The notes under the pieces: generated by a model
What the model was told of the DNA's origin: nothing
What the model saw: only the letters and a program-made list of their open reading frames with translations
Database searches by the model: none
Assembly: GCF_014195095.1 (NCBI RefSeq)
Contig: NZ_JACIBC010000005.1
Coordinates: 1 to 64,000, forward strand
From: Rhizobium sp. BK602
Lineage (GTDB): Bacteria > Pseudomonadota > Alphaproteobacteria > Rhizobiales > Rhizobiaceae
Length of the DNA stretch: 64,000 nt
Direction: 5' to 3'
Translations under genes and position numbers: made by a program
In this document: positions 8,197 through 16,842 of the stretch, piece by piece
How the letters are laid out: each line of letters begins with the position of its first letter
Numbering within the stretch: position 1 is the first letter of the stretch

Positions 8197-9117
8197 TCAC
8201 CTGTTCGCCGGCGGGAAAAGTCCCGAGGGCCGGAAGATCAGCACCATGGTCATGGTGAGATAAATCAGGATGGAGGCAAGCGACGGCCCAGCCGAAGAGG
8301 CGACTTCGGGCGGGAATATCGCGTTCAACAGCGACGGCAGATAGGCCCGGCCGAGCGTATCGATGAGCCCGACACCGATGGCGGCGATGAAGGCACCGAT
8401 GATCGAGCCGATGCCGCCGATGATGATCACCACGAGCGCCAGAATGACGATCTGGTTGCCCATGCCGATCGAGGCGCCCGTGATGGGTGCCGCCATGATG
8501 CCGCCGATGGCGGCCAGGACCGCGCCGATGGCGAAGACCAGCGCGAAGACCATGCGTGTCTCGATACCGAGCGCGCGGGCCATCTCTTCATTGGAGGCGG
8601 ATGCCCGCACCATCATGCCGACGCGCGTCCGCGCGATGACCTGCCAGAGCGCAATCGCCACCAGGGCAGCGACGGCGACGATGAAGAGCCTGTAGGATGG
8701 AAGCATTATCGCGCCAAACGATACCTGGCCGCTCAGCCATGCCGGCAGCGGAACGGACAGGCCCTCCGGTCCCCAGACATATTTCACCGCCGCATCCGCA
8801 CAGAGGACAAGACCGAACGTGGCCAGGACCTGGTCGAGATGATCGCGCTTGTAGAAATGCCGCGCAATCAGCCATTCCAACACAAAGCCCGCGACCAGCG
8901 TCACCGGTATGGCGATGAGCATGCCGAGGAGAAAGGAATCAAAGGCGATGGCAACCGTGGCGCAGACGTAGGCCCCGACCATGTAGAACACGCCATGCGC
9001 CAGATTGATGAAGTCCATGATGCCGAAGACCAGCGAAAGGCCGGCGGCCAAGAGGAACAGGATCAGCCCAAGCTGGACCCCGTTCAGGAATTGATTGGCA
9101 AAAAGGATGATATCCAT
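8197..9117 (-). CDS. livH: LIV-type ABC transporter permease LivH
   Basis: A 306-residue membrane protein with the LivH signature FGIMDFINLAHGVFYMVGAY (residues about 31-50) and a C-terminal GGIGSIIGAFIAA loop that contacts the ATPases. A GGGAGGAG ribosome site stands 3 bases before the ATG. It lies between the binding-protein gene and livM in the aromatic-acid import operon. Confidence 0.92.
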   Translation of the reverse strand: MDIILFANQFLNGVQLGLILFLLAAGLSLVFGIMDFINLAHGVFYMVGAYVCATVAIAFDSFLLGMLIAIPVTLVAGFVLEWLIARHFYKRDHLDQVLATFGLVLCADAAVKYVWGPEGLSVPLPAWLSGQVSFGAIMLPSYRLFIVAVAALVAIALWQVIARTRVGMMVRASASNEEMARALGIETRMVFALVFAIGAVLAAIGGIMAAPITGASIGMGNQIVILALVVIIIGGIGSIIGAFIAAIGVGLIDTLGRAYLPSLLNAIFPPEVASSAGPSLASILIYLTMTMVLIFRPSGLFPPANR

Positions 9118-9156
9118 CTTCTCCTCCCGAGACGATGCCTTCCGAATGACATGCCG

Positions 9157-10341
9157 TCACTTTTCGTTGCGACAGGCGTCCACATAGGGATCGACCAGAC
9201 CATCCATTTGGAGACCGTCCGACCGCAGGCTCCAGACGCCATTTGCATCCGGAGCGACCTCCAGACTGAGGTAGCGGTCAATCGGGAAATGATTGCGAGC
9301 CAACGTGTAATGGCCGCGCACGGACTCGTAGTCGGCCTTGGCCAAAGCCGCGCGGACGGCATCCGTGGCTGAGATGTCGCCGCCCGCCTGCTCCACCGCG
9401 GCCTTGATGTAGGGGATCAGATCATAGGCCGCCGCCGCATAGTTGGACGGCACGCGGCCATATTTGGTCTTGAAGTCTGTAACAAACCGCTTGTTGGTGG
9501 GGGTATCTATGTCCGGCGACCAGTAATCCGCCGAATTCGTCCCCAGGACTACGTCGACTTTCGCCTCCTGCAGCTTCGGCAGCGCGATCTGGTCGACGGT
9601 ATAGGCGCTGTAGAGCTTGACTTTCTTGCTCAGGCCGGCCTGTTCGAACTGCCGCGCGAAGATCGCGGCACGTCCGGGATAGAAGGCAAAAAGCGCGTCC
9701 GCGCCGGAAGCCGCGACCTTGGCGAATTCCGCCGAGAAATCGAGCTGCGGGTCATCGCCCCATTTGGTGAAGTCGCGGCCGACCACCTCTCCGCCGAAGC
9801 TGCCTTCCACACCGGCGGCCATATCCTTGCCGGCGGTATAGTTCGGGGCCATGACATAGAGCTTCTTCACGCCGCGCTGGTTCATGACCTTGCCGAGCGC
9901 GATCGGCACCATGTCGTTCTGGCCGCGCAACGAGAAAAAGTTGGGGCTGCAAAGCTTGCCCGCAAGCTCGGATGGGCCGGCATTGGTGCTGATCAGGAAC
10001 TTGCCGGAATCGAGAACCGATTTGCGCGCCGCCATCAGCACGTTGGACCAGATGAAGCCCGCGACGACATCGACATTGTCCTGGCGAATGAGCTTCTCCG
10101 CCTTCTGGCGGCCGAGTTCCGGCTTCAGCCCATCGTCTTCGAAAACGACCTCGATCGGGTGGCCAGCGATCTTGCCGCCCGAATGCTCGACCGCAAGCTT
10201 GACCGCATCGACCATGTCGTTGCCAATCGAAGCGGCGGGCGTGGTCAGCGTGGTGATGAAACCGATCTTGATCGGCTCTTCGGCGCGCGCCGTAGCACTC
10301 ATGAGCAAGGCGGCCACCGCCGCTGCTGCGATACGTTTCAT
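9157..10341 (-). CDS. LIV-type ABC transporter substrate-binding protein
   Basis: A 394-residue periplasmic binding protein with a Sec signal peptide (about residues 1-20, cut near ARA-EEP). It is closely related to the protein encoded at 2927-4120 over its whole length. Directly followed by livHMGF, it is the dedicated receptor of that importer. The operon context (fumarylpyruvate hydrolase, CoA ligase, hydroxylase upstream) suggests a salicylate-like or hydroxybenzoate ligand; this is inferred, as the LIV family name does not fix the substrate. Confidence 0.9.
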   Translation of the reverse strand: MKRIAAAAVAALLMSATARAEEPIKIGFITTLTTPAASIGNDMVDAVKLAVEHSGGKIAGHPIEVVFEDDGLKPELGRQKAEKLIRQDNVDVVAGFIWSNVLMAARKSVLDSGKFLISTNAGPSELAGKLCSPNFFSLRGQNDMVPIALGKVMNQRGVKKLYVMAPNYTAGKDMAAGVEGSFGGEVVGRDFTKWGDDPQLDFSAEFAKVAASGADALFAFYPGRAAIFARQFEQAGLSKKVKLYSAYTVDQIALPKLQEAKVDVVLGTNSADYWSPDIDTPTNKRFVTDFKTKYGRVPSNYAAAAYDLIPYIKAAVEQAGGDISATDAVRAALAKADYESVRGHYTLARNHFPIDRYLSLEVAPDANGVWSLRSDGLQMDGLVDPYVDACRNEK

Positions 10342-10373
10342 TCTGTTCTCCCTCCCTGAAAACGTCTATTGCG

Positions 10374-11024
10374 TCATTCGTTGTCCGGCTGATTGCCGGG
10401 GGCGGCCTTGCGGAACGCCTCCAGTTCCGCCAGCGCCTGCCCGATCCTGCCGATGTGCGGATAGGCTTCCATGTCCACATTGAAGCGCTTGTTGTTGACC
10501 AGTTGCGCCGCAAGGCAGATATCCGCCAGCGTCACGCTGTCGCCGTGACAGAACCGGCCGGTTTCCGGCTCCGTCGCAAGCCGGTGCTCCAGCGGCGCGA
10601 AGGCGGCCTCCACCCAATGCCGGAACCAGGCAGCCTGTGCAGTCTCGTCGGCGCCGAAATGCTCCTTGAGATAGGCCAGCACCCGGAGATTGTTGATCGG
10701 ATGGATGTCGAGCGCGATCATCTGCGCGAGGCTGCGTACGCGCTGGCGCCCTCCGGCATCTTTCGGAAGCAGCGGCGGCTCGGGCACGACCTCATCCAGA
10801 AACTCGATGATCGCGAGCGACTGTGTGTAGGTCTTGCCATCGGTCCATGTAAGGGCGGGCACCAGACCTTGCGGATTGAGCCCTAGAAAACGGTCGGAGC
10901 GCTGCTCGCCCTTGCGCAGGTGGAAAGCCTCGTAATCATAATCGATGCCCTTGAGCGCCAGGGCGATCCTGACGCGGTAGGAGGTCGAACTCCTGAAATA
11001 ATTATGCAGGACTGGCCGGCTCAT
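10374..11024 (-). CDS. Zeta-class glutathione S-transferase, maleylpyruvate isomerase (NagL/MaiA-like)
   Basis: A 216-residue zeta-class GST. The active-site motif SSTSYRVRIAL (residues about 12-22) contains the SSxS/C-xR signature of maleylacetoacetate/maleylpyruvate isomerases, and NPQGLVPAL is the glutathione-binding loop. It isomerises maleylpyruvate to fumarylpyruvate with glutathione. It overlaps the fumarylpyruvate hydrolase gene by 4 bases, which is strong context for the gentisate pathway. A second, unrelated isomerase gene lies at 16024-16824. Confidence 0.88.
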   Translation of the reverse strand: MSRPVLHNYFRSSTSYRVRIALALKGIDYDYEAFHLRKGEQRSDRFLGLNPQGLVPALTWTDGKTYTQSLAIIEFLDEVVPEPPLLPKDAGGRQRVRSLAQMIALDIHPINNLRVLAYLKEHFGADETAQAAWFRHWVEAAFAPLEHRLATEPETGRFCHGDSVTLADICLAAQLVNNKRFNVDMEAYPHIGRIGQALAELEAFRKAAPGNQPDNE

Positions 11025-11749
11025 GCGGCTTTCCCCGCGCGGCGCGTGGCCGAGGCGCGATCCACGATATCGATGGCGATCTCTCCCAACCCGTCGATGC
11101 CGCCGGTCACCTTGTCGCCCGGCACGATCGCACCGACGCCGGCCGGGGTTCCCGTCATGATCACGTCACCCCGCTTGAGCGACATCGAGCGCGACAGAAT
11201 GGAGACGATCTCAGGCACATCCCAGATCAGCTCGGCAATGTCGGCTTCCTGGCGAATGGAACCGTTGACCGCAAGCCAGATCCGTCCCTGGGACGGATGC
11301 CCCACCTGCGAAACGCGGTGCAGCGGTGCGCAAGGGGCGGAAAGGTCGAAAGCCTTGCCCCAATCCCATGGCCGTCCCTTGTCGCGCGCCGCCAGTTGCA
11401 GGTCGCGGCGGGTGAGATCGATGCCGACACCATAACCCCACACCATGTCGAGGGCCGCTTCCTGGGGAACATCGGCGCAATCCTGACCAATCGCCACGAC
11501 AAGTTCGATCTCGTAGTGAAAATCCTTCGTTTCCGGCGGATAGGGGATCGCGCTTCCGCTATCCACCACGGCGTCCGCCGGTTTGGTAAAGAAGAAAGGC
11601 GGTTCCCGGTCGGGATCCTTGCCCATCTCGCGGGCGTGCGCCGCATAATTGCGGCCGACGCAGAAGATCCGTCGCACCGGAAAACGGCTCTGGCTGTCGT
11701 GGATGGCAATCGATGCCGGTGACGGCGGTGCGAATTCGAAATCACTCAT
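11021..11749 (-). CDS. Fumarylpyruvate hydrolase (FAH family)
   Basis: A 242-residue fumarylacetoacetate-hydrolase-fold enzyme. Visible features are FCVGRNYAAHAREMG at the N-terminus, the metal-binding ExE in HYEIELVVAIG, GYGVGIDLTRRDLQ and the late MTGTPAGVGAI loop. It resembles NagK and MhbH, which split fumarylpyruvate to fumarate and pyruvate, the last step of the gentisate pathway. It is coupled to the isomerase gene by a 4-base overlap. About 110 non-coding bases separate it from the CoA ligase gene. Confidence 0.9.
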   Translation of the reverse strand: MSDFEFAPPSPASIAIHDSQSRFPVRRIFCVGRNYAAHAREMGKDPDREPPFFFTKPADAVVDSGSAIPYPPETKDFHYEIELVVAIGQDCADVPQEAALDMVWGYGVGIDLTRRDLQLAARDKGRPWDWGKAFDLSAPCAPLHRVSQVGHPSQGRIWLAVNGSIRQEADIAELIWDVPEIVSILSRSMSLKRGDVIMTGTPAGVGAIVPGDKVTGGIDGLGEIAIDIVDRASATRRAGKAA

Positions 11750-11858
11750 GGGTTTTCCAATCTGTCATTTTTGCCCGGGTCGGGCGGCGATGCCTATGCC
11801 GCCGGACCATCTCGCGATCATGTGCCGGTCATCGAGGGACGGCACCAGCTCTCGGTTT

Positions 11859-13523
11859 CTAGTGAACCCGGCGTTTACTCAGATCGATCTTCCTCAGGGT
11901 CTGTCGATCGATCTTGCCGGTTCCGGTCTTCGGCAGTTCCTCGAAGAAGATGACGCTTCGGGGATACTTGTAGGGAAGCAGCGTCTTCTTGACGTGCTGT
12001 TTGAGTGCTTCGGCGGCGGCCTCCTCGGCATGCGCCTCCTCGAGAACAACGAAGGCTTGAAGCGTCATGCGCCTGTCGGCCATTTCGACCGCAAGCACGG
12101 CGCATTCGCGCACCAGCGGATGATCGGCAAGGCAGAGTTCCACTTCCAGCGGGTAAACCCACTGGCCAGACACCTTCACGAACTCGTCAGCCCGGCCGAG
12201 GAAGTAATAGAAGCCGTCGGAGTCGCGCGTCATGCGGTCGGATGTATAGATCCAGCCGTCGGCGCGCATGGTTTCAGCCGTCTTGTCGGAACGGTTCCAA
12301 TAGAACGGCGCGTTGGAATCGCCGCGCACCCAGAGAATACCGCTCTCACCGTCCGGCACTTCGTTGCCATCGGGATCTCGCAAGGAAATTTCGTAGCCCG
12401 GCACGCGCAGGCCGGCAGCACCCGGACGCCGCGCCTTCTCCGTGTTCGAGAGATAGATGTGCAAGACCTCGGTGGAGCCGAGACCTTCGACGATGTCGTG
12501 ACCGGACATCGCACGCCACGCCTCGGCAACCTCGCTCGCGAGCACCTCCGCGGCCGACAGGCAGAGCTTCAGGCTCGAAAGATCGGCTTCTGCCGCCTCG
12601 GGGGCATTGATGAGCGCAGTGTAGAGCGTCGGAAGCCCGAAGAAATGGGTGGGCCTATAGCGCCGGATCGCATCGAAAACCACGCCGGGCTTCGGTTGGC
12701 CCGGAACCAGGACGCTGGTCGCACCCACCGAGAACGGAAAGGTGAGCGAGTTCCCTAAGCCATAGGCGAAGAAAATCTTCGGAACGGAAAAACAGACGTC
12801 ATCGGGCGAAATGTCGAGAACATGGCGTCCAAAGGACTGTGCCGTGTAGGCCATGTCGTGCTGAAGGTGAACGATGCCTTTCGGCCGACCGGTGGAGCCG
12901 GACGAATATTGCCAGAAAGCCATGTCGTTGCGCCGGGTCGGCGCCGCTTCCAAAGTCGTTGCTGCCCCCCGCAGAAATGTTTCCGCCTCGACCGCATGCA
13001 TAGGACAACCTGCCGGGGCGGGACCGTTGACTACGACGACCGTTTCCAGTCGCGTGTCCGCACAGGCAACCTCGTCGAAACGAGATGCAAAGCCCGCATC
13101 CACGATCGCCACGCGCGCCGAGGAATCCTGGAGGTAGAAATTCAAAAGATCCGGCGGCGTCAGCGTGTTGATGAGCAACGGGACGAGGCCCGCCCGGAGC
13201 GCGCCGAATAGCGCCGCCGGATAGGCGGGCGTATCGTCGAGAAAGAGCAGCACTCTTTCGCCGATTCCCAGGCCGGCACCGGTCAGTGCATTGCCGAACC
13301 GGGAGGCGTCGGCGCAGAGTTCGGCATATGTCCGCGTGCCGGCGGGGCCGATCACGGCGGGATGGTCCCCGCGCCCGCGCTGGAGGTTATCGAACAGAAT
13401 GGCGCTGGCATTGTAAACGTCCGGCAGCGAGAAGCCGATCTCAAGGCTGCCAGCCGCGTCACGCGGCACGCAATCCTCAAGCGGATCGGTCATTGTTTCC
13501 TGCAGCTTGGCCTGAATAGTCAT
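11859..13523 (-). CDS. Aryl-CoA ligase, benzoate-CoA ligase family (probable salicylyl-CoA ligase)
   Basis: A 554-residue ANL-superfamily enzyme. It shows the P-loop QYSSGSTGRPKGIVH, the A5 motif GLGSTEVLHIYLSN, the hinge region YFLGRADEFVKVSG and the catalytic Lys in PKTGTGKIDR near the C-terminus. This is the benzoate-CoA ligase subgroup, which activates aromatic acids with ATP and CoA. The next enzyme upstream is a salicylyl-CoA-5-hydroxylase type flavoprotein, so salicylate or a close 2-hydroxybenzoate is the likely substrate. The start at 13523 has AAGGAGG 5 bases upstream; an in-frame ATG at 13541 lacks this. Confidence 0.85.
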   Translation of the reverse strand: MTIQAKLQETMTDPLEDCVPRDAAGSLEIGFSLPDVYNASAILFDNLQRGRGDHPAVIGPAGTRTYAELCADASRFGNALTGAGLGIGERVLLFLDDTPAYPAALFGALRAGLVPLLINTLTPPDLLNFYLQDSSARVAIVDAGFASRFDEVACADTRLETVVVVNGPAPAGCPMHAVEAETFLRGAATTLEAAPTRRNDMAFWQYSSGSTGRPKGIVHLQHDMAYTAQSFGRHVLDISPDDVCFSVPKIFFAYGLGNSLTFPFSVGATSVLVPGQPKPGVVFDAIRRYRPTHFFGLPTLYTALINAPEAAEADLSSLKLCLSAAEVLASEVAEAWRAMSGHDIVEGLGSTEVLHIYLSNTEKARRPGAAGLRVPGYEISLRDPDGNEVPDGESGILWVRGDSNAPFYWNRSDKTAETMRADGWIYTSDRMTRDSDGFYYFLGRADEFVKVSGQWVYPLEVELCLADHPLVRECAVLAVEMADRRMTLQAFVVLEEAHAEEAAAEALKQHVKKTLLPYKYPRSVIFFEELPKTGTGKIDRQTLRKIDLSKRRVH

Positions 13524-13537
13524 TGCATCCTCCTTCA

Positions 13538-14680
13538 TCATGCGGCCGGACGCGGACGCTGGGCGTCATAGCGCTGCATGAAACGTGGAGACATCGAACG
13601 CAGCCGCTCATCGTCAATGCGGCCCGCACGGGTGATGTAACTGTAGGCGAAATCGATCGGCGACAGGCGCATGTGCTTCGGGAAATCGGCATACCATGCG
13701 GCACTTTCGCGTGCCGCCCGCACCAGCTTCTCCACGACCGGCTGCCGCTCGGCCTGATAGCGCTGGAACGCATCGCGCAGATCGTCCGGATGTGCTTCGA
13801 GCGCTTTCACCAGCGCCAGAACGTCCTCCAGGGCGAGCCGTGTGCCGGACCCAATGGAATAGTGGGCGGTGTGCAACGCATCGCCGATCAGCACCATGTT
13901 GCGATACGACCAGCGCCCGTTCCAGATCCAGGGGAAATTCCGCCAGCTTGACTTGTTGGCGACAAGCGGGTGACCATCCAGGGTCTCGGCAAAGATCCGT
14001 TCGCACCGCGCCTTCATTTCGTCTGGGCCAAGGTGATCGAAACCCGCCTTTTGCCAACTTGCACGATCGCACTCGACGATGAACGTGCTCATCGTCGGCG
14101 AATAGCGGTAGTGATGGGCATTAAACGTGCCGAATTCCGTTTCGACGAAGGTCTGCGTGAGCGTCTCGAAGCGCTTGGTGGTGCCGAACCAGGCGAACTT
14201 CTCATCGAGGTAGGAAAGCGACGTCTGGAAATCTCCCTCGAAGGAACGGCGAACCAGCGAATTGACGCCGTCGGCGGCAACGATGAGATCGTACTCCCCA
14301 AGCTCGGCGACGGAATGCAGTGCGGCGCCGAACGAAAGTTCGACGCCTGCGGCACGCGCCCTCTCCGTCAGCAGAATGATGAGATCGAGGCGGCTGATGG
14401 CCGAAAACCCTACGCCATCAAGCGCGATACTTTCGCCCTGGTGGACGAGCGTGATGTCCGACCATGTTTCCATGCGTGCTGCGATGAGGTCCGCGGTCTG
14501 CGGGTCGTCGGCACGCAGGAAGTCCATCGCCCTCGCGGAAAAGACGACGCCGAACCCGAAGGTAGCGCCTTCCGGGTTCTGTTCGAACACCCTGACGGTG
14601 TCGGCCGGATGCCGGGTTTTCCAGAGATAAGCGAAATAGAGCCCTCCCGGCCCTCCGCCAATGATCGCGACGCGTTTCAT
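13538..14680 (-). CDS. FAD monooxygenase, salicylyl-CoA 5-hydroxylase-like
   Basis: A 380-residue group A flavoprotein hydroxylase. It starts MKRVAIIGGGPGGLYFAYLW with the FAD GxGxxG motif, has the DG motif in YDLIVAADGVNSLVR and a late GD motif VLIGDALHTAHYSIGSGT. These features match the CoA-ester-acting subgroup (salicylyl-CoA 5-hydroxylase SdgC and the N-terminal half of aminobenzoyl-CoA monooxygenase); length fits the stand-alone SdgC form. It should convert salicylyl-CoA to gentisyl-CoA. ATG at 14680 has GGGAGG 6 bases upstream; the ATG at 14686 overlaps that site. It is the first gene of the catabolic operon and divergent from the thioesterase gene. Confidence 0.85.
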   Translation of the reverse strand: MKRVAIIGGGPGGLYFAYLWKTRHPADTVRVFEQNPEGATFGFGVVFSARAMDFLRADDPQTADLIAARMETWSDITLVHQGESIALDGVGFSAISRLDLIILLTERARAAGVELSFGAALHSVAELGEYDLIVAADGVNSLVRRSFEGDFQTSLSYLDEKFAWFGTTKRFETLTQTFVETEFGTFNAHHYRYSPTMSTFIVECDRASWQKAGFDHLGPDEMKARCERIFAETLDGHPLVANKSSWRNFPWIWNGRWSYRNMVLIGDALHTAHYSIGSGTRLALEDVLALVKALEAHPDDLRDAFQRYQAERQPVVEKLVRAARESAAWYADFPKHMRLSPIDFAYSYITRAGRIDDERLRSMSPRFMQRYDAQRPRPAA

Positions 14681-14721
14681 GCGCATCCTCCCTCACGCAA
14701 TTGCTTTTCATCAATCTAGCG

Positions 14722-14741
14722 CATATTACGCATAGTGCAAT
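14722..14741. promoter_or_regulatory. Shared 20-bp motif, candidate IclR operator (copy 1)
   Basis: The sequence CATATTACGCATAGTGCAAT lies in the 83-bp divergent region between the hydroxylase and thioesterase genes. It matches 16 of 20 bases with 18036-18055 upstream of gentisate dioxygenase. Both promoters serve the same pathway and an IclR gene lies between them, so this is the likely regulator site. Confidence 0.6.
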
Positions 14742-14763
14742 ACATTTTACAAGGCGCAACGAT

Positions 14764-15165
14764 ATGAAAGCATTTGCAACGGAATTCACGGTAGAATGGG
14801 GCGACTGCGACGAGGCAGGCATCGTGTTCTATCCAAATTATTTCTACTGGCTGGACTGCACGTTTCAGCGGCTCCTTCGCTCGCGAGGACTGGGCCAACG
14901 GCAGAATCAAACCGAATTCGGGGCCGTGACGCCGCTCATCGATGTGGGCCTGCAGTTTCGGGCACCGGTTCGCTACGACGAGACGATCCGCATAGAAGCC
15001 GAGATCACCGAATGGCAGGAGCGCAGGTTCCGTATCACCTATCGAATTTTTTCCGGTGAAAAGATCGTCGCGGAGGGCTATGAGCTTCGTGCATGGGCAA
15101 CCATTACGGCTGAAGGCCTGAAGGGAGCGGCCATACCGGATGAATTCAGGGGACGGATGCGATGA
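14764..15165 (+). CDS. Hot-dog acyl-CoA thioesterase (4-hydroxybenzoyl-CoA thioesterase type)
   Basis: A 133-residue hot-dog-fold thioesterase. The motif WGDCDEAGIVFYPNYFYWLD contains the conserved catalytic Asp before the central helix, as in 4-hydroxybenzoyl-CoA thioesterase. It probably releases gentisate from gentisyl-CoA, linking the CoA-dependent hydroxylation to ring cleavage. The ATG at 14764 has AAGG 9 bases upstream and starts the conserved domain directly. Its stop overlaps the IclR start (ATGA), so enzyme and regulator are co-expressed from the divergent promoter. Confidence 0.87.
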   Translation: MKAFATEFTVEWGDCDEAGIVFYPNYFYWLDCTFQRLLRSRGLGQRQNQTEFGAVTPLIDVGLQFRAPVRYDETIRIEAEITEWQERRFRITYRIFSGEKIVAEGYELRAWATITAEGLKGAAIPDEFRGRMR

Positions 15166-15992
15166 GCGACCACGAGGATGCCGAAAGCGAGCTTACGGGA
15201 AACGGCAATGCCCGCGGCGGCATACAGGCGCTCGACGCGGCCCTGGTCGTCCTGCGCGCACTTGCGGATTTCGACGGACCGGCCGCACTGATTGACATTG
15301 CGCGGGCGGTATCCATGCCTTCGAGCAAGGTTCATCGCTATCTCGCAAGCTTTATCCATGCCGGATTTGTCAGGCAGGCCGCACGGTCGGGACGCTATGA
15401 ACTGGGACCGTTTGCGGCCTCCCTCGGCATCGCAGCTCTCGGCCGAAGCGATTTCGTCAATCAGGCCGCAGACGCGCTGCCGGATCTGGTCGACCAGACG
15501 GGCCTCACCGTATTGCTGACCGTATGGGGCAGCCAGGGAGCAACCGTTATAAGATGGTGCCGGGCACCGAGCCCGATGGTCACATCGTTCGGCCTCGGCA
15601 GCAGTCTGCCGCTTCTGACCTCGTCGAGCGGAAGGGTTTTTCTTGCCTATCTGCCACGGCACGTTACTGCCGCCCGCCTCTATCTCGAAGTCGAACGGGC
15701 GATGGAGGTCGGCCTGTCCTGGCCCGATCTCGACCTGAGCGGCGCAAGTATCGATCGATTGGTGGACACCATTCGCGCAGACGGCTTTGCGGCCATAGAC
15801 GGACGCTACGTCCCCGGCCTCAGGGCGGTGGCAGCACCGATTACCAACTGGCAGGGCGAGGCTGAGGCTGCCGTCACCCTGATCAGCACCTCCGACCAGA
15901 TCCTGTCGGCAGACAATCCCGCAGTCCGCCAGCTTCTGGATTTTACCGCGGCGATATCCAGTCGCCGACAATGGACCTCAGCGAAGGCGTAG
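15162..15992 (+). CDS. IclR family transcriptional regulator
   Basis: A 276-residue IclR protein. The winged helix-turn-helix is at about residues 20-85 (AALIDIARAVSMPSSKVHRYL) and the GAF-like effector domain follows (LTSSSGRVFLAYL ... GRYVPGLRAVAAPI). It is coupled to the thioesterase gene and lies between the two gentisate-pathway operons, so it is the likely pathway regulator, activated or derepressed by an aromatic acid or CoA ester. The shared motif at 14722 and 18036 is its candidate binding site. It ends convergently 31 bases from the isomerase gene. Confidence 0.9.
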   Translation: MSDHEDAESELTGNGNARGGIQALDAALVVLRALADFDGPAALIDIARAVSMPSSKVHRYLASFIHAGFVRQAARSGRYELGPFAASLGIAALGRSDFVNQAADALPDLVDQTGLTVLLTVWGSQGATVIRWCRAPSPMVTSFGLGSSLPLLTSSSGRVFLAYLPRHVTAARLYLEVERAMEVGLSWPDLDLSGASIDRLVDTIRADGFAAIDGRYVPGLRAVAAPITNWQGEAEAAVTLISTSDQILSADNPAVRQLLDFTAAISSRRQWTSAKA

Positions 15993-16023
15993 AGGTCCCA
16001 GCAATAATATCGCGACGACCGTT

Positions 16024-16824
16024 TCAAGGCGAAAATCCGGTGGTGCGTCCAGACCAGAACGACGGATCTTCGGTTTTGCCGTCAAAGACAAGACGGCGCG
16101 CACCGCGTCCCGTCAGCCATCGGAGCAAGTCGGCAATACGCCCCGAGATCACCTGTCCGCCTGAGCCGACCCTGATGAAACCGGACCGATCCGTCGGCTT
16201 CAGCGTGCACGAAAACTGGCCGCCATGCGCCGCAAGCTCCTCCGCGACATCTCGAAGAAGCCGATCCGCGATCTCCGGCGGAAAATCGAGGAACGAGGCG
16301 CCGTTGTCGAGATCCACGGCGCACAGCCATATCGCGCGCGCCCGCAACCAGGGCGTATCGCCGATATCGACGACGTCGCCGGCAAGGGATTTCACCCGCG
16401 ACCGCCATCCCCGCTCATCAAGATCCCGCCATTCCACATTAAGATGCACTTCCGAATGTTTGAAAAGATATCGCAAGGCGTGGTCCGGCAAGGTCGCGCC
16501 GAAGATGACGTCTTCGTTCTGTGCTTCCGGCTCCTCCAGCGTCTCTTCATGCTTTCCCAGGCGGGCGGCCTCGACCAGCCGCGCGAGCGCGCGCGCCTGG
16601 AAACCGACAGATGCGATGACATGCCTTCTGGTCCAGCCGGGTACGAGTGACGGACGATCGAGCGCTTCGTCCGACAGCTCGTTCAGCTGTCGCGCGAAAT
16701 AGGCCGTGCCCAATCGCGCCCACTGCAGCTCGGACGCCGGCGCCGAAAGCGAATCATACCGGGCGCCCTTCCCCAGCCGTTCGCGCAGCGCCTCCCGGGC
16801 ATCGATCTCGCCAGAAGACATCAT
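16024..16824 (-). CDS. DinB-fold maleylpyruvate isomerase family protein (mycothiol-dependent type)
   Basis: A 266-residue protein with the MDMPI N-terminal four-helix domain: the block LVPGWTRRHVIASVGFQARAL (residues about 62-82) and the preceding tract are characteristic. A C-terminal domain of about 100 residues follows (GQFSCTLKPTDRSGFIRVGSG). In Actinobacteria this family isomerises maleylpyruvate using mycothiol. It directly follows gentisate dioxygenase, 18 bases downstream. Proteobacteria do not make mycothiol, so the thiol cofactor is in question, and a zeta GST for the same step lies 5 kb away. Start ATG 16824 has GGAGG 6 bases upstream. Confidence 0.8.
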   Translation of the reverse strand: MMSSGEIDAREALRERLGKGARYDSLSAPASELQWARLGTAYFARQLNELSDEALDRPSLVPGWTRRHVIASVGFQARALARLVEAARLGKHEETLEEPEAQNEDVIFGATLPDHALRYLFKHSEVHLNVEWRDLDERGWRSRVKSLAGDVVDIGDTPWLRARAIWLCAVDLDNGASFLDFPPEIADRLLRDVAEELAAHGGQFSCTLKPTDRSGFIRVGSGGQVISGRIADLLRWLTGRGARRLVFDGKTEDPSFWSGRTTGFSP

Positions 16825-16842
16825 TCTATCCCTCCAACCGCC

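Noticed and set aside
7966..9372. 468-codon plus-strand frame across the livM/livH/binding-protein genes
   Set aside because: It is highly charged and low in complexity and is the complement of membrane-protein codons; the three minus-strand genes are well supported.
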